A stretch of DNA of 64,000 nucleotides, taken from Croceibacterium sp. TMG7-5b_MA50 (lineage in GTDB: Bacteria > Pseudomonadota > Alphaproteobacteria > Sphingomonadales > Sphingomonadaceae). The stretch lies in contig NZ_CP156082.1 of assembly GCF_039830145.1 (NCBI RefSeq), positions 1,072,001-1,136,000 of the forward strand, given 5' to 3'. Both the position numbers and the translations under genes were made by a program. Of the stretch, positions 42,744-52,587 are shown one piece after another. Under the pieces are notes generated by a model. That model was not told the origin of the DNA. It saw only the letters and a list, made by a program, of their open reading frames with translations, and made no database searches. Position 1 is the stretch's first letter. Each line of letters opens with the position of its first letter.

Positions 42744-43516
42744 TGGCCGACAGCACGCACGACAGCGACGCGATCCTGCGCGGCGCCCGCAGCGCGCTCG
42801 ACGCCAATCGGCAGGGCGGGCGGCGGACCGGCGGACGGCCGATCGGCGAAGGATCGGCCCGCCTACGCCGCAGGAACCTGGTCAAGCGGGTCAAGCTGAT
42901 CGGCGTGGCGGTCCTCGCCATCCTGCTGGCCGCCATGGCCGCCGGTATCATCCTGAACGGGATCGGCTTTGCCGGAGTCATGCTGACGGCGGTCGCTATC
43001 CTCGTCGCGCTGCTGGTGTTCAGCAACTTCCCCCGGGTCAAGGTGCCCCGCCGCGCCGACCTGACGCGGACCCAGGACGCGCGCCAACTGGTCGCCCGCA
43101 CGGAATTGTGGCTCGAGCATCAGCGCCCTGCCCTGCCCGCCCCGGCCGTCACCCTGGTGGACCGGATCGGCGTGCAGCTCGATGCGCTGGGCCTGCAGCT
43201 CGAAACCATCGACCCGGCGCACCCTGCCGCGGCCGAGACGCGCAAGCTGGTGGGCGAGCACCTGCCCGAGACGGTCGAGGCATGGCGCCGCGTGCCGGCA
43301 TCGCTGCGGCGGGAAGAACATGCCGGCGCCACCGCGGATGCGCGCCTTTCCGAAAGTCTCGGCCGGATTAGTGACGAGCTGGACCGCGTCACCCGCCAGC
43401 TTGCCGACGGCGCGCTGGATGATCTGGCGGTCCGCACCCGCTACCTCGAATACAGATACAACGATGGCGAGACGCTGGCCGACACGCCGCAGATCGCCGC
43501 GCCGGAGAAGAACTGA
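42743..43516 (+). CDS. XpaC-like membrane protein paired with TelA
   Basis: A 257-residue protein with two membrane helices at about residues 52-95 and a cytoplasmic helical C-terminal domain (ETIDPAHPAAAETRKLVGEHL, RISDELDRVTRQLADG). This is the pattern of the family named 5-bromo-4-chloroindolyl phosphate hydrolysis protein XpaC. That enzyme name is historical; no active site is apparent. Starts on the last base of the telA stop. Confidence 0.8.
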   Translation: MADSTHDSDAILRGARSALDANRQGGRRTGGRPIGEGSARLRRRNLVKRVKLIGVAVLAILLAAMAAGIILNGIGFAGVMLTAVAILVALLVFSNFPRVKVPRRADLTRTQDARQLVARTELWLEHQRPALPAPAVTLVDRIGVQLDALGLQLETIDPAHPAAAETRKLVGEHLPETVEAWRRVPASLRREEHAGATADARLSESLGRISDELDRVTRQLADGALDDLAVRTRYLEYRYNDGETLADTPQIAAPEKN

Positions 43517-43812
43517 TGCAGGTCGCCATTCCCCACACGCTCGGCCGGGAAGCGGCGCGCGAACGGCTGCGCAGCCGCGCCCACACGCTGGGTGACGCGA
43601 TCCCCGGCGGTGCCGCGCAGGTGACGACAGACTGGCCCACCCCCGACCGGATGCATCTGAACATCACGGCGATGGGCCAGGTGGTGGACGGCCATGTCGA
43701 TGTGCAGGACAGCCAGCTGCTGTTCGACGTGACCCTGCCCGCGATGCTGAGCTTTCTGGAACCGATGATCGCCGGCGCGATCCGCCAGCAGGGGCCGAAG
43801 CTGTTGCGCTGA
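43516..43812 (+). CDS. polyhydroxyalkanoic acid system family protein
   Basis: A 98-residue small protein of the PHA-granule-region family: [19 protein letters not shown] at the start and FDVTLPAMLSFLEPMIAGAI near the end. Members occur near PHA genes and elsewhere in proteobacteria, with unknown function. Its ATG overlaps the XpaC-like stop (TGATG), so it forms a three-gene unit with TelA. Confidence 0.88.
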   Translation: MQVAIPHTLGREAARERLRSRAHTLGDAIPGGAAQVTTDWPTPDRMHLNITAMGQVVDGHVDVQDSQLLFDVTLPAMLSFLEPMIAGAIRQQGPKLLR

Positions 43813-43830
43813 GGCGCCGCGACGGCCCGA

Positions 43831-43905
43831 TGGTGCTGCTAGGGAGGATTGAACTCCCGACCTCACCCTTACCAAGGGTGCGCTCTACCACTGAGCTACA
43901 GCAGC
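43831..43905 (-). tRNA. tRNA-Thr (GGT)
   Basis: A minus-strand cloverleaf with acceptor GCTGCTG, D-arm AGCTCAGTGGTAGAGC, anticodon stem CACCC/GGGTG and loop TTGGTAA giving anticodon GGT, T-arm GGGAGTTCAATCCTCCC, and an encoded CCA. It decodes ACC/ACU. Confidence 0.96.
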
Positions 43906-44020
43906 GAACCATCGGGCCGATCGGCGTTCCTGACCAGAGCAGGAGCCGCGGCGAGGCGCGCCATTGGCCGGTCGCCTTCCTCTTGTCAAGCGCAGCCGCA
44001 CCCGGCATCGCGCCTTTGCG

Positions 44021-44188
44021 ATGAACGACCCGGCCAAGCCCACCCGCGAACAACGCCTGGCGCAACGCCTGCGCGACAACCTGCATCGCCGCAAGGCGCA
44101 GAGCCGCGCCATGGCGACGCAGGATAGCGCTGACGCCACCGGTGATACGGATGCCGGGCATCTTCCCAACGGCGCCCCACCTCGCTAG
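44021..44188 (+). CDS. 55-residue basic conserved small protein
   Basis: A 55-residue protein with a basic helix REQRLAQRLRDNLHRRKAQS and an acidic, disordered tail. I recognise this arrangement (a short 'RLRDNLRRRKAQ' protein) as frequent in sphingomonads, with unknown function. It lies between tRNA-Thr and gpmA. The upstream frame runs on but is arginine-rich and untypical. Confidence 0.6.
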   Translation: MNDPAKPTREQRLAQRLRDNLHRRKAQSRAMATQDSADATGDTDAGHLPNGAPPR

Positions 44189-44227
44189 GGCGCGGTCCAT
44201 TCAAGCCTTCGTCAATCGGGAGCCGCC

Positions 44228-44913
44228 ATGCCCACGCTGATCCTTGTCCGCCACGGCCAGAGCCAGTGGAACCTGGAGAACCGCTTCACCGGCTGGTGGG
44301 ACGTGGACCTGACCGATCAGGGCGAGGCCGAGGCGATCGCTGCGGGCAAGCTGCTGGCCGAACGCGGCATCCTGCCGACGATCGCCTTCACCTCCGTCCA
44401 GCTGCGCGCGATCAGGACGCTGCACCTGGCGCTTGAGGCATGCGGCCGGCTGTGGATCCCTGAGATCAAGGACTGGCGCCTGAACGAGCGGCACTATGGC
44501 GGGCTGACCGGCCTCAACAAGGCGGAAACCGCGGCGAAGCATGGTGAGGAGCAGGTGCATGTCTGGCGCCGCAGCTTCGACGTGCCGCCTCCGGTGCTGG
44601 AGGCTGGCGGCGATTTCGACCTTGCCGGTGACCCCCGCTATGCCGGGCTGGACGTGCCCGCGACGGAAAGCCTGAAGCTCACCATCGAGCGGGTGCTGCC
44701 CTATTGGGAAAGCGCCATCGTGCCGCAATTGCAGGCGGGCGAGACGGTCATCATCAGCGCGCATGGCAACTCGCTGCGCGCTCTGGTCAAGCACCTGTCG
44801 AACATCTCCGACGAGGAGATCACCGGGCTGGAGATCCCCACCGGGCAGCCGATCATCTACCAGTTCGACGATGCGATGCAGCCGGGTGAGCGGCGGTACC
44901 TGAAGGATATCTG

Positions 44914-44914
<1 letters not shown>
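44228..44914 (+). CDS. gpmA: 2,3-bisphosphoglycerate-dependent phosphoglycerate mutase
   Basis: A 228-residue glycolytic enzyme interconverting 3- and 2-phosphoglycerate. The catalytic histidine is in [10 protein letters not shown], with [14 protein letters not shown] and [10 protein letters not shown]. It opens a dense cluster: the next ATG overlaps its stop. The length is near the usual 230-250. Confidence 0.97.
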
Positions 44915-45419
<505 letters not shown>

Positions 45420-45423
<4 letters not shown>

Positions 45424-46484
45424 CGATCGCACCGGTCGTGCCCGGTTCCACCATCGGCATCCTTGGCGGTGGCCAGCTCGGCCGCATGCTGGCGCTCGCG
45501 GCCGCGCAGCTCGGCTATCGCTGCCATGTCTACGCCCCACCCGGTGACAATGTGGCGGCCGACGTCTGCGCCGCGATGACCGAGGCGGCGTGGGATGACG
45601 AGGATGCGCTGACCCGGTTCGCCGCCGTGTGCGACGTCGTCACCTACGAATTCGAGAATGTGCCGGTCGAACCGCTCGGCCTGCTGCCGCGCGACAAGCT
45701 CGCCCCGGGCCTTGCCGCTTTGGAAGTGGCGCAGGATCGCCTGCGCGAGAAGGATTTCGTGGAAGGCCTGGGCGGCCGCCCTGCCCCCTATTGCCCGGTG
45801 GACGATCACGACGATCTGCGCGTCGGCATCAATGCCATCGGCCTGCCCGGTATCCTGAAGACCCGGCGCGAGGGGTATGACGGCAAGGGGCAGTGGCGGC
45901 TGGAAACGGCCGCCGATGTCGCCGCGCTCGACCTTTCCGACGGTGGCTACATCTACGAGGGGCTCGTGCGCTTCGAGGCCGAGTTCTCCGTCATCCTGGT
46001 GCGCGGGCGCGACGGGTCGGTGCGGTTTTGGGATTCGACCCGCAACATCCACCAGGGCGGCATCCTCGCCACCTCCACCCTGCCCGCCGGCGCACTGGTG
46101 GAGTCCCAGGTGGCAGAGGCGCGCGCCCTTGCGGTGCAGATCGCCCGGCAGCTCGATTATGTCGGCGTGCTGACCTGCGAGTTCTTTGCGGGTGCAAGCG
46201 GGCCGGTGTTCAACGAGATGGCCCCCCGGGTCCACAATTCCGGGCACTGGACGATCGAGGGTGCGGTCACCAGCCAGTTCGCCAACCACATCCGCGCGAT
46301 CTGCGGCCTCCCGCTGGGCGACACCGCCACCCGTGCGCTGCCCGTGACCATGCGCAACCTGCTGGGCGACGATGTCGCCGATCCGTTCGCCTTGCTGACG
46401 GACGATGCGGCGCAGCTGCACCTCTATGGCAAGGCCGATGCGCGCGACGGGCGCAAGATGGGGCACCTGACGCGCATCGGCTGA
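45420..46484 (+). CDS. purK: N5-carboxyaminoimidazole ribonucleotide synthase PurK
   Basis: A 354-residue ATP-grasp enzyme that carboxylates AIR for Pur[22 protein letters not shown] opens the biotin-carboxylase-like domain, and [12 protein letters not shown] and [18 protein letters not shown] are conserved ATP-grasp segments. The start is GTG, overlapping the purE stop by four bases (GTGA). Confidence 0.97.
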
Positions 46485-46485
46485 C

Positions 46486-46974
46486 ATGGCGGACCGGCAG
46501 ATCATCTTCGTGGTGGCGCGCGCCAGCGACGGCACCATCGCGCTTGCCGGCGACGTGCCATGGCGCATCCCGGCCGATCTACGCCGGTTTCGCCGGCTGA
46601 CCACCGGCCTGCCAATGGTGATGGGGCGCAAGACCTTCGACAGCCTGCCAGGTCTGCTGCCCGGGCGGCGCCACATAGTCATCACCCGGCAGCCCGACTG
46701 GCAGGCGGAAGGCGCGGAGGTCGCGCATGATGTCGCCGGCGCGCTGGCGCTGTGCGGTGAAGGGGACGTTATGGTGATCGGCGGCGCGGAGATCTTCGCC
46801 CTGTTCGAACCCCTCGCCACTCGGCTGGAAATCACGGAAGTGGAGGAGGACACCGGTGGGGAGGTGCGCATGCCCCCGCCCGGCCCCTACTGGATGGAGG
46901 TGGGGCGGGAGGCGCATCCCGCCGCCGATGGCTGGCCCCCATACGCCTTCGTCACCTACCAGCGCCGCCCATGA
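46486..46974 (+). CDS. folA: dihydrofolate reductase
   Basis: A 162-residue DHFR that makes tetrahydrofolate with NADPH. Conserved parts are WRIPADLRRFRRLT with the acidic site residue just at the substrate helix, VMGRKTFDSLPG and VIGGAEIF. The usual LP.DL motif reads IPADL, which keeps the catalytic aspartate. Starts one base after purK and overlaps ribF. Confidence 0.95.
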   Translation: MADRQIIFVVARASDGTIALAGDVPWRIPADLRRFRRLTTGLPMVMGRKTFDSLPGLLPGRRHIVITRQPDWQAEGAEVAHDVAGALALCGEGDVMVIGGAEIFALFEPLATRLEITEVEEDTGGEVRMPPPGPYWMEVGREAHPAADGWPPYAFVTYQRRP

Positions 46975-47903
46975 TCCGCCTGACCCACCGCGACCCGGTA
47001 CCGGACGGCCTGCGGGGCGCGATCGTCGCGCTCGGCAATTTTGACGGCTTCCACCTCGGCCATCAGCGCGTCGTGGCGGAGGCGGTAACATGGGCCCGCA
47101 GCGAGGGCCGTCCGGCGATCGTCGCCACCTTCGATCCGCATCCAGTGCGCCATTTCGCCCCCCATGTGCCGCCGTTCCGCCTGACCACGCTGGACCAGCG
47201 GCAGGAACTGTTCGCCGCCGCCTGGGCGGACGCCATGCTGGTGTTCGCTTTCGATGCGGAGCTTGCCACCATGTCGGCCGAGAGCTTCGTCGCCGACCTG
47301 CTGGCCGCCCGCATCGGTGCCGCAGGCGTGGTGACCGGGCAGGACTTCACCTTTGGACGGGGTCGCGGCGGCAGCACCGCCACTCTGGCGGGCGAAGGCG
47401 CCGGCTGCGGCATTCGCGCCCGCGCGATCGCGCCGGTCACCGCCGCCGGGCTCACCGTCAGTTCCAGCCGCATCCGCGATGCGCTGAAGGCGGGCGAGTG
47501 CGAGGTGGCAGCGGCGTTGCTGACCCGCCCCTTCGCCGTGCGCGCCCGCGTGCAGCATGGCGACAAGCGCGGGCGCACCATCGGCTATCCCACCGCCAAC
47601 ATGGACATGGGCACCTATCTGCGCCCCCGGTACGGCATCTATGCCGTGACCGTGCGCGACCTCGCCGGCAGAGGCATGTGGCAGGGCGCGGCGAATCTGG
47701 GCGTGCGCCCCCAGTTCGAACCGCCGGTCGAACTGCTGGAGGCATACCTGTTCGACTTTGCCGGCGACCTCTACGATCGGGAGCTTGAGGTCGCCCTGCA
47801 CCACTTCCTGCGGCCGGAGGCGAAGTTCGATTCGCTGGCCGCGCTGACCGCGCAGATGGATGCCGACTGCGCGCGCGCCCGCACGTTGCTGTCCGCCCGA
47901 TAG
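46971..47903 (+). CDS. ribF: bifunctional riboflavin kinase/FAD synthetase
   Basis: A 310-residue protein. The N-terminal FMN adenylyltransferase has LGNFDGFHLGHQ and TFDPHP; the C-terminal kinase has GDKRGRTIGYPTANM and RYGIYAVTV. It makes FMN and FAD in the cytoplasm. Overlaps folA by ATGA and abuts the TSUP gene. Confidence 0.97.
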   Translation: MIRLTHRDPVPDGLRGAIVALGNFDGFHLGHQRVVAEAVTWARSEGRPAIVATFDPHPVRHFAPHVPPFRLTTLDQRQELFAAAWADAMLVFAFDAELATMSAESFVADLLAARIGAAGVVTGQDFTFGRGRGGSTATLAGEGAGCGIRARAIAPVTAAGLTVSSSRIRDALKAGECEVAAALLTRPFAVRARVQHGDKRGRTIGYPTANMDMGTYLRPRYGIYAVTVRDLAGRGMWQGAANLGVRPQFEPPVELLEAYLFDFAGDLYDRELEVALHHFLRPEAKFDSLAALTAQMDADCARARTLLSAR

Positions 47904-48701
47904 ATGGACCTCGCCGCCGAAGCTTTCGCGCTACTGGTCGCGGTCGCCTTCGTCGCGGGCACGATTGATGCCATGGCCGGCGGCGGCGGATTGCTGACCA
48001 TTCCGGCGATGCTGGCCGCCGGCCTGCCGCCGGTCGCGGCGCTGGGCACGGGCAAGCTGATGAGCACGCTCGGCACCGGGTCCGCCGTCTGGGCCTATGC
48101 CCGCGCCGGGCAGATCGACCTCAAAGCGTTCGCAGGCCCGGTCGCGGCCGCCTTCACCGGCAGCGCGCTGGGCGCGGTGGCGGTGCAGCATGTCGATCCC
48201 AGCTTCCTTGGCGCACTGGTACCGGTGCTGCTGATCGCCATGGCGCTGTATTTCTGGCTGGCCCCGCCGATGGGCACACTGGATCGCCACGCCCGATTGG
48301 GCCGGGTCGGCCTTTCGGCTGTCTGCGGGTTAATCGGCTTCTATGACGGGTTCTTCGGCCCCGGCACCGGATCGTTCCTGACGCTGGCGCTGGTGGCGCT
48401 GGGTGGCCTGGGGCTGGTGCGCGCCATTGCCAATACGAAGCTCATCAACCTTGCCACGAACGTATCCGCCCTTGTGGCGATGATCGCCGGCGGCCATGTG
48501 CTGTGGCCGCTGGGACTGGCGATGGCGGCGGCCAATGTGGCGGGCAACCAATTGGGTGCATTCCTGGCGATCCGCTTCGGCGGTCGCGGGGTGCGTCCCT
48601 TGCTGGTGGTGCTCAGCCTGGCGCTCACTGTTCGCCTGCTGGCCGACCCGGCCAATCCGCTGCGCCAGCTGGTCTCCAATTGGGCAGGTTTTTCGTACTA
48701 A
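47904..48701 (+). CDS. TSUP (TauE/SafE) family membrane transporter
   Basis: A 265-residue multi-helix permease. FVAGTIDAMAGGGGLLTIPAM near residue 15 and FYDGFFGPGTGSFLTL near 135 are the two half-repeat motifs of the family, which exports sulfite, sulfoacetate or sulfonate-derived anions in known cases. It starts directly after the ribF stop. A hairpin of CGTAC/GTACG spans the stop codon. Confidence 0.92.
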   Translation: MDLAAEAFALLVAVAFVAGTIDAMAGGGGLLTIPAMLAAGLPPVAALGTGKLMSTLGTGSAVWAYARAGQIDLKAFAGPVAAAFTGSALGAVAVQHVDPSFLGALVPVLLIAMALYFWLAPPMGTLDRHARLGRVGLSAVCGLIGFYDGFFGPGTGSFLTLALVALGGLGLVRAIANTKLINLATNVSALVAMIAGGHVLWPLGLAMAAANVAGNQLGAFLAIRFGGRGVRPLLVVLSLALTVRLLADPANPLRQLVSNWAGFSY

Positions 48702-48718
48702 CAGGTACGTAATAGACG

Positions 48719-48749
48719 TTGACAACATTCCATACTGATGGGTATGGAA
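48719..48749 (+). promoter_or_regulatory. possible promoter and hairpin ahead of the msrA unit
   Basis: TTGACA (48719-48724) is a perfect -35 hexamer, followed after 17-18 bases by TATGGA (48743-48748) as a poor -10. The region also forms an eight-base stem TTCCATAC/GTATGGAA with a six-base loop. Another hairpin GGCTGCC/GGCAGCC lies at 48814-48832 in the untranslated part. Confidence 0.4.
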
Positions 48750-48909
48750 ACTCTGCGTGGTGACCGATAACCCGCCTGCCCAGATGGGCGCGGACCGGTT
48801 TCCATGCATGACCGGCTGCCTGAACGGCAGCCAACGCCTGCATTCAGTACCGGGCAAGTGCCGAGCGCGCATCACGCGTGTCACGGCGTATCGCCCTTGG
48901 AGTTTTGCC

Positions 48910-49002
48910 ATGTTCCTGTTCAAGAAAGATGCCGTCCTCTCCTTCCTCGTCGGCTTCGGCTTCACCGCGACCGCCATGCTGGCGACACTGACCACGGTCT
49001 GA
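48910..49002 (+). CDS. 30-residue single-helix membrane peptide
   Basis: A 30-residue frame: a basic FLFKK start and then a hydrophobic helix to the end (VLSFLVGFGFTATAMLATL). GGAG lies seven bases before the ATG. It has the layout of small bacterial inner-membrane proteins. It stops seven bases before msrA, so it could also be a leader. No family is known to me and coding is moderately supported. Confidence 0.45.
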   Translation: MFLFKKDAVLSFLVGFGFTATAMLATLTTV

Positions 49003-49009
49003 TGCACCA

Positions 49010-49681
49010 ATGACCCTGCGTCCGCCTCTGTTGCTCGTGGCCGCGGCGCTTGCCGCGTGTGCGCCCGCGGCTGCGGCGGACAACGTGGTCGAGGCGCCCG
49101 CCGCCACCCGCACCGCGCAGGAAAGCGGCGGGCTGAAAGCCGCCTATTTCGCCGGCGGCTGCTTCTGGGGTGTGGAGGCCGTGTTCAGCCATGTGCGCGG
49201 CGTGACCAGCGCCGTATCCGGCTATCACGGCGGTAACCGCGCGACTGCCAACTATGACCGTGTGTCGAGCGGCGTTACCGGGCATGCGGAAACCGTGCGC
49301 GTCATCTACGATCCGGCGCAGGTTCGGTACGACGAATTGCTGCGGATCTTCTTCTCCGTGGTGGCTGATCCCACCCTGCGCGACCGGCAAGGTCCCGATC
49401 GCGGATCGCAATACCGCGCCGCTCTGATTCCCGTCGATGCGGAACAGCGCGCCGTTGCCGCCGCCTACCTCTCCCAGATGCGGGCGAGCGGCGTTTGGCA
49501 GCGGCCCATCGTTACCGAGATTGAGCGCCCGCGCGAGTTCTTCGTGGCGGAGGATGAGCATCAGGACTTTGCTCGCCGCAATCCCCGGCACGGCTACATC
49601 CAGCGGTGGGATGCACCCAAGGTCACAGCGCTCGCCCGCCTGTTCCCCGGCCATTACCGCGCCACCTTCCGCAACGGCTGA
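49010..49681 (+). CDS. msrA: peptide methionine sulfoxide reductase MsrA, exported
   Basis: A 223-residue MsrA. The catalytic motif is GGCFWG with Cys51; SGYHGG and DPTLRDRQGPDRGSQYR are further family parts. The first 25 residues form a signal peptide, with possible lipobox LAAC, so the enzyme should repair oxidised methionine in the periplasm. Resolving cysteines near the C-terminus are not seen. Confidence 0.95.
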   Translation: MTLRPPLLLVAAALAACAPAAAADNVVEAPAATRTAQESGGLKAAYFAGGCFWGVEAVFSHVRGVTSAVSGYHGGNRATANYDRVSSGVTGHAETVRVIYDPAQVRYDELLRIFFSVVADPTLRDRQGPDRGSQYRAALIPVDAEQRAVAAAYLSQMRASGVWQRPIVTEIERPREFFVAEDEHQDFARRNPRHGYIQRWDAPKVTALARLFPGHYRATFRNG

Positions 49682-49702
49682 TCGCAGCCTATATCGCAGC
49701 GC

Positions 49703-50164
49703 ATGGCAAGTCATGCGCACACCGAACATAGCGGCCCGGGTCTGACGGCCGAGGCGGAGCAGGCGCTTACCCGCGCGGGCGAACAGTGGACCGCCATGCG
49801 CGCCAGCGTGTTCGACACCCTCGCCCGGCAGCAGCGCCCCGTCAGCGCCTATGACATCGCGGAGGAGGTCGGGAAGGCGCGCGGCAAGCGGGTCGCGGCG
49901 AACTCCATCTACCGTATTCTCGACCTGTTCGTGCGCACCAACCTCGCCAACCGGATCGAGAGCGCCAATGCCTTCGTCGCCAACACCCATCCGGGCTGCC
50001 GGCACGACTGCATCTACCTGATCTGCGATGATTGCGGTGCCGCCACCCATCTCGACGACGACCGACTGACCGGCGCGCTGCGCGAGGCCGGGACCAAGGC
50101 CGGGTTCGCCGATGTGCGCCCGGTGGTGGAACTGCGCGGCCTGTGCGCATCCTGCGCAGGTTGA
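49703..50164 (+). CDS. zur: Fur-family transcriptional regulator, Zur-like
   Basis: A 153-residue Fur-superfamily regulator. A winged helix (SAYDIAEEVGKARGKRVAANSIYRIL) is followed by the dimer domain with zinc pairs C108-x2-C111 and C148-x2-C151. The text HDCIYLICDDCG follows the Zur branch rather than Fur, so it probably represses zinc uptake genes. A MerC-family gene at 60.6 kb has a possible target site. Confidence 0.85.
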   Translation: MASHAHTEHSGPGLTAEAEQALTRAGEQWTAMRASVFDTLARQQRPVSAYDIAEEVGKARGKRVAANSIYRILDLFVRTNLANRIESANAFVANTHPGCRHDCIYLICDDCGAATHLDDDRLTGALREAGTKAGFADVRPVVELRGLCASCAG

Positions 50165-50230
50165 ACGATGTTCCGGATGAACGGCCGGGGATAATCGACA
50201 CGACCCCCCTGCCTGTGTAAGCCTCTGTCG

Positions 50231-52150
50231 ATGAACGTTCCTTCAACTCCCCTGCTCGATCAGGTCAATTACCCTGCAGACCTGCGCGCGCTGGACCCGC
50301 GCCAGCTGCGCACGCTGGCGGATGAGCTGCGGACCGAGATGATCGACGCGGTCGGTTCGACCGGGGGCCACCTCGGCTCCGGCCTCGGCGTGGTCGAGCT
50401 GACCGTCGCCATCCATTATGTGTTCAACACGCCGACCGACCGGCTGATCTGGGATGTCGGCCATCAGGCCTATCCCCACAAGATCATCACCGGGCGGCGC
50501 GATCGCATCCGCACCCTGCGCCAGGGCGGTGGCCTCAGCGGCTTCACCAAGCGCAGCGAGAGCGAGTACGACCCGTTCGGCGCGGCGCACTCCTCCACCT
50601 CGATCTCCGCGGGCCTTGGCTTCGCCATCGCCAACAAGCTGACCGGCTCCGCCGGGAAGGCAATCGCCGTCATCGGCGACGGCGCGATGAGCGCGGGGAT
50701 GGCGTATGAAGCGATGAACAATGCTGAGGCTGCCGGCAACCGGCTGGTGGTCATCCTGAACGACAACGACATGTCGATCGCTCCGCCCGTGGGTGGGCTG
50801 TCGGGCTACCTCGCCCGGCTGGTCAGCGGCGGCAAGTTCCTGGGCCTGCGCGACCTCGCCAAGAAGCTGGCGCGCAAGCTGCCCCAGCCGCTGCACCGCG
50901 CAGCCAAGCTGACGGACGAATATGCCCGCGGCATGGCGATGGGCGGCACGTTGTTCGAGGAACTGGGCTTCTACTATGTCGGCCCGATCGACGGGCATGA
51001 TCTCGACCAGCTGATTCCTGTGCTGGAAAATGTCCGCGACGCGGCGGAGGGCCCATGCCTCGTCCATGTCGTTACGCAGAAGGGCAAGGGTTACGCCCCG
51101 GCCGAAAGCGCGGCGGACAAGTACCACGGCGTGCAGAAGTTCGACGTCATCACCGGCGAGCAGAAGAAAAGCGCCGGCGGCCCCCCCGCCTACCAGAACG
51201 TGTTCGGCGAAACGCTGGCAAAGCTGGCGGATACGGACAGCCGCATCTGCGCCATCACCGCCGCCATGCCGGGCGGCACGGGCGTGGACAAGTTCGGCAC
51301 GCAGCATCCCGAACGCACCTTCGACGTCGGCATCGCCGAACAGCACGCCGTGACCTTCGCCGCGGGCCTCGCGGCGCAGGGAATGCGTCCGTTCTGCGCC
51401 ATCTATTCCACCTTCCTGCAACGCGCCTTCGATCAGGTGGTGCACGACGTGGCGATCCAGAACCTGCCCGTCCGCTTCGCCATCGATCGCGCCGGCCTGG
51501 TGGGGGCGGATGGCGCCACTCATGCCGGCAGCTTCGATGTCACCTACCTCGCCACTTTGCCCAACATGGTGGTGATGGCCGCGGCGGACGAGGCGGAGCT
51601 GGTCCACATGACCTACACCGCCGCGCTGCATGACGATGGCCCGATCGCCTTCCGCTATCCGCGCGGGAACGGCATCGGCGTGCCCCTGCCCACCACGCCC
51701 GAGCGGCTGGAGATCGGCAAGGGTCGCATCGTACGGCAAGGCAGCAAGATCGCGATCCTGTCGCTCGGCACCCGCCTGGCGGAAGCCCTGAAGGCGGCCG
51801 ACCAGCTCGAGGCCAAGGGCCTGTCGACCACCGTCGCCGATTTGCGCTTCGCCAAGCCGCTCGACACTGACCTGATCCGCAAGCTGATGGCCACGCACGA
51901 AGTGGTCATCACCGTGGAGGAAGGTGCCATCGGCGGCCTCGGCGCCCACGTCCTGACGCTGGCCAGCGACCTGGGACTGACCGACGCGGGCCTAAAGATC
52001 CGCACCATGCGCCTGCCCGACGTGTTCCAGGACCATGACGCGCCGGACAGGCAGTATGACGCGGCCGGCCTCAACGCCCCGCAGATCGTCGACACGGCGC
52101 TGTCAGCTCTCCGCCATAACAGCGCCGGGGTGGAGGAAGCGCGGGCTTAA
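50231..52150 (+). CDS. dxs: 1-deoxy-D-xylulose-5-phosphate synthase
   Basis: A 639-residue thiamin-dependent enzyme joining pyruvate and glyceraldehyde-3-phosphate, the first step of the MEP isoprenoid pathway. The TPP motif [18 protein letters not shown] with NDNDMSI is present, and the C-terminal transketolase-like domains have [23 protein letters not shown] and [10 protein letters not shown]. Full length. It stands alone after the zur gene. Confidence 0.98.
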   Translation: MNVPSTPLLDQVNYPADLRALDPRQLRTLADELRTEMIDAVGSTGGHLGSGLGVVELTVAIHYVFNTPTDRLIWDVGHQAYPHKIITGRRDRIRTLRQGGGLSGFTKRSESEYDPFGAAHSSTSISAGLGFAIANKLTGSAGKAIAVIGDGAMSAGMAYEAMNNAEAAGNRLVVILNDNDMSIAPPVGGLSGYLARLVSGGKFLGLRDLAKKLARKLPQPLHRAAKLTDEYARGMAMGGTLFEELGFYYVGPIDGHDLDQLIPVLENVRDAAEGPCLVHVVTQKGKGYAPAESAADKYHGVQKFDVITGEQKKSAGGPPAYQNVFGETLAKLADTDSRICAITAAMPGGTGVDKFGTQHPERTFDVGIAEQHAVTFAAGLAAQGMRPFCAIYSTFLQRAFDQVVHDVAIQNLPVRFAIDRAGLVGADGATHAGSFDVTYLATLPNMVVMAAADEAELVHMTYTAALHDDGPIAFRYPRGNGIGVPLPTTPERLEIGKGRIVRQGSKIAILSLGTRLAEALKAADQLEAKGLSTTVADLRFAKPLDTDLIRKLMATHEVVITVEEGAIGGLGAHVLTLASDLGLTDAGLKIRTMRLPDVFQDHDAPDRQYDAAGLNAPQIVDTALSALRHNSAGVEEARA

Positions 52151-52172
52151 GCCTGGGGCTCGCGCAGCCGGG

Positions 52173-52583
52173 TCAGAGCTGCGCGCCCCTCGCCGTCCAC
52201 GCCGCCATCTCACCATCGGCGATGGTCAGCGACACGCGCCAGCGGTCAGTGTGGCGCAGGATGTAGACATGCTCCCACTCGGCGACGATCTCGTCGCCGA
52301 CGCCCATCATGCGGTATGCCACCCGCGCCTCCGCAACGCCGGGAAACAGCTCGCTGGCGGACAGTACCGTGCCGACTGGCCGGACGACGCCCTGCTGGCG
52401 GTAGAAGCCCATCAGCGTCACGCAATGTTCGCGAAACTGTTCACGCGGCATGCTGAAGTTGCCCGCGGGCGACGGGAACAGTCCGACCTCGTCCCACAGC
52501 AGGCTCAGCGCCTCGGCATCCTCCCGCGCGAAGGCGTCGACATATTCGGCGAAGAAGGCGGCGATCTCGTCATGGAATGTCAT
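52173..52583 (-). CDS. NTF2-like/SnoaL-like small protein
   Basis: A 136-residue cone-shaped fold protein: EIAAFFAEYVDAFAREDAEALSLLW is the typical first helix pair, and EWEHVYILRHTDRWRVSLTIADG a late strand pair. Members include dehydratases, isomerases and binding proteins; this one has no recognisable site. It starts five bases after the J-domain gene stop and is likely co-transcribed. Confidence 0.8.
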   Translation of the reverse strand: MTFHDEIAAFFAEYVDAFAREDAEALSLLWDEVGLFPSPAGNFSMPREQFREHCVTLMGFYRQQGVVRPVGTVLSASELFPGVAEARVAYRMMGVGDEIVAEWEHVYILRHTDRWRVSLTIADGEMAAWTARGAQL

Positions 52584-52587
52584 CGCG

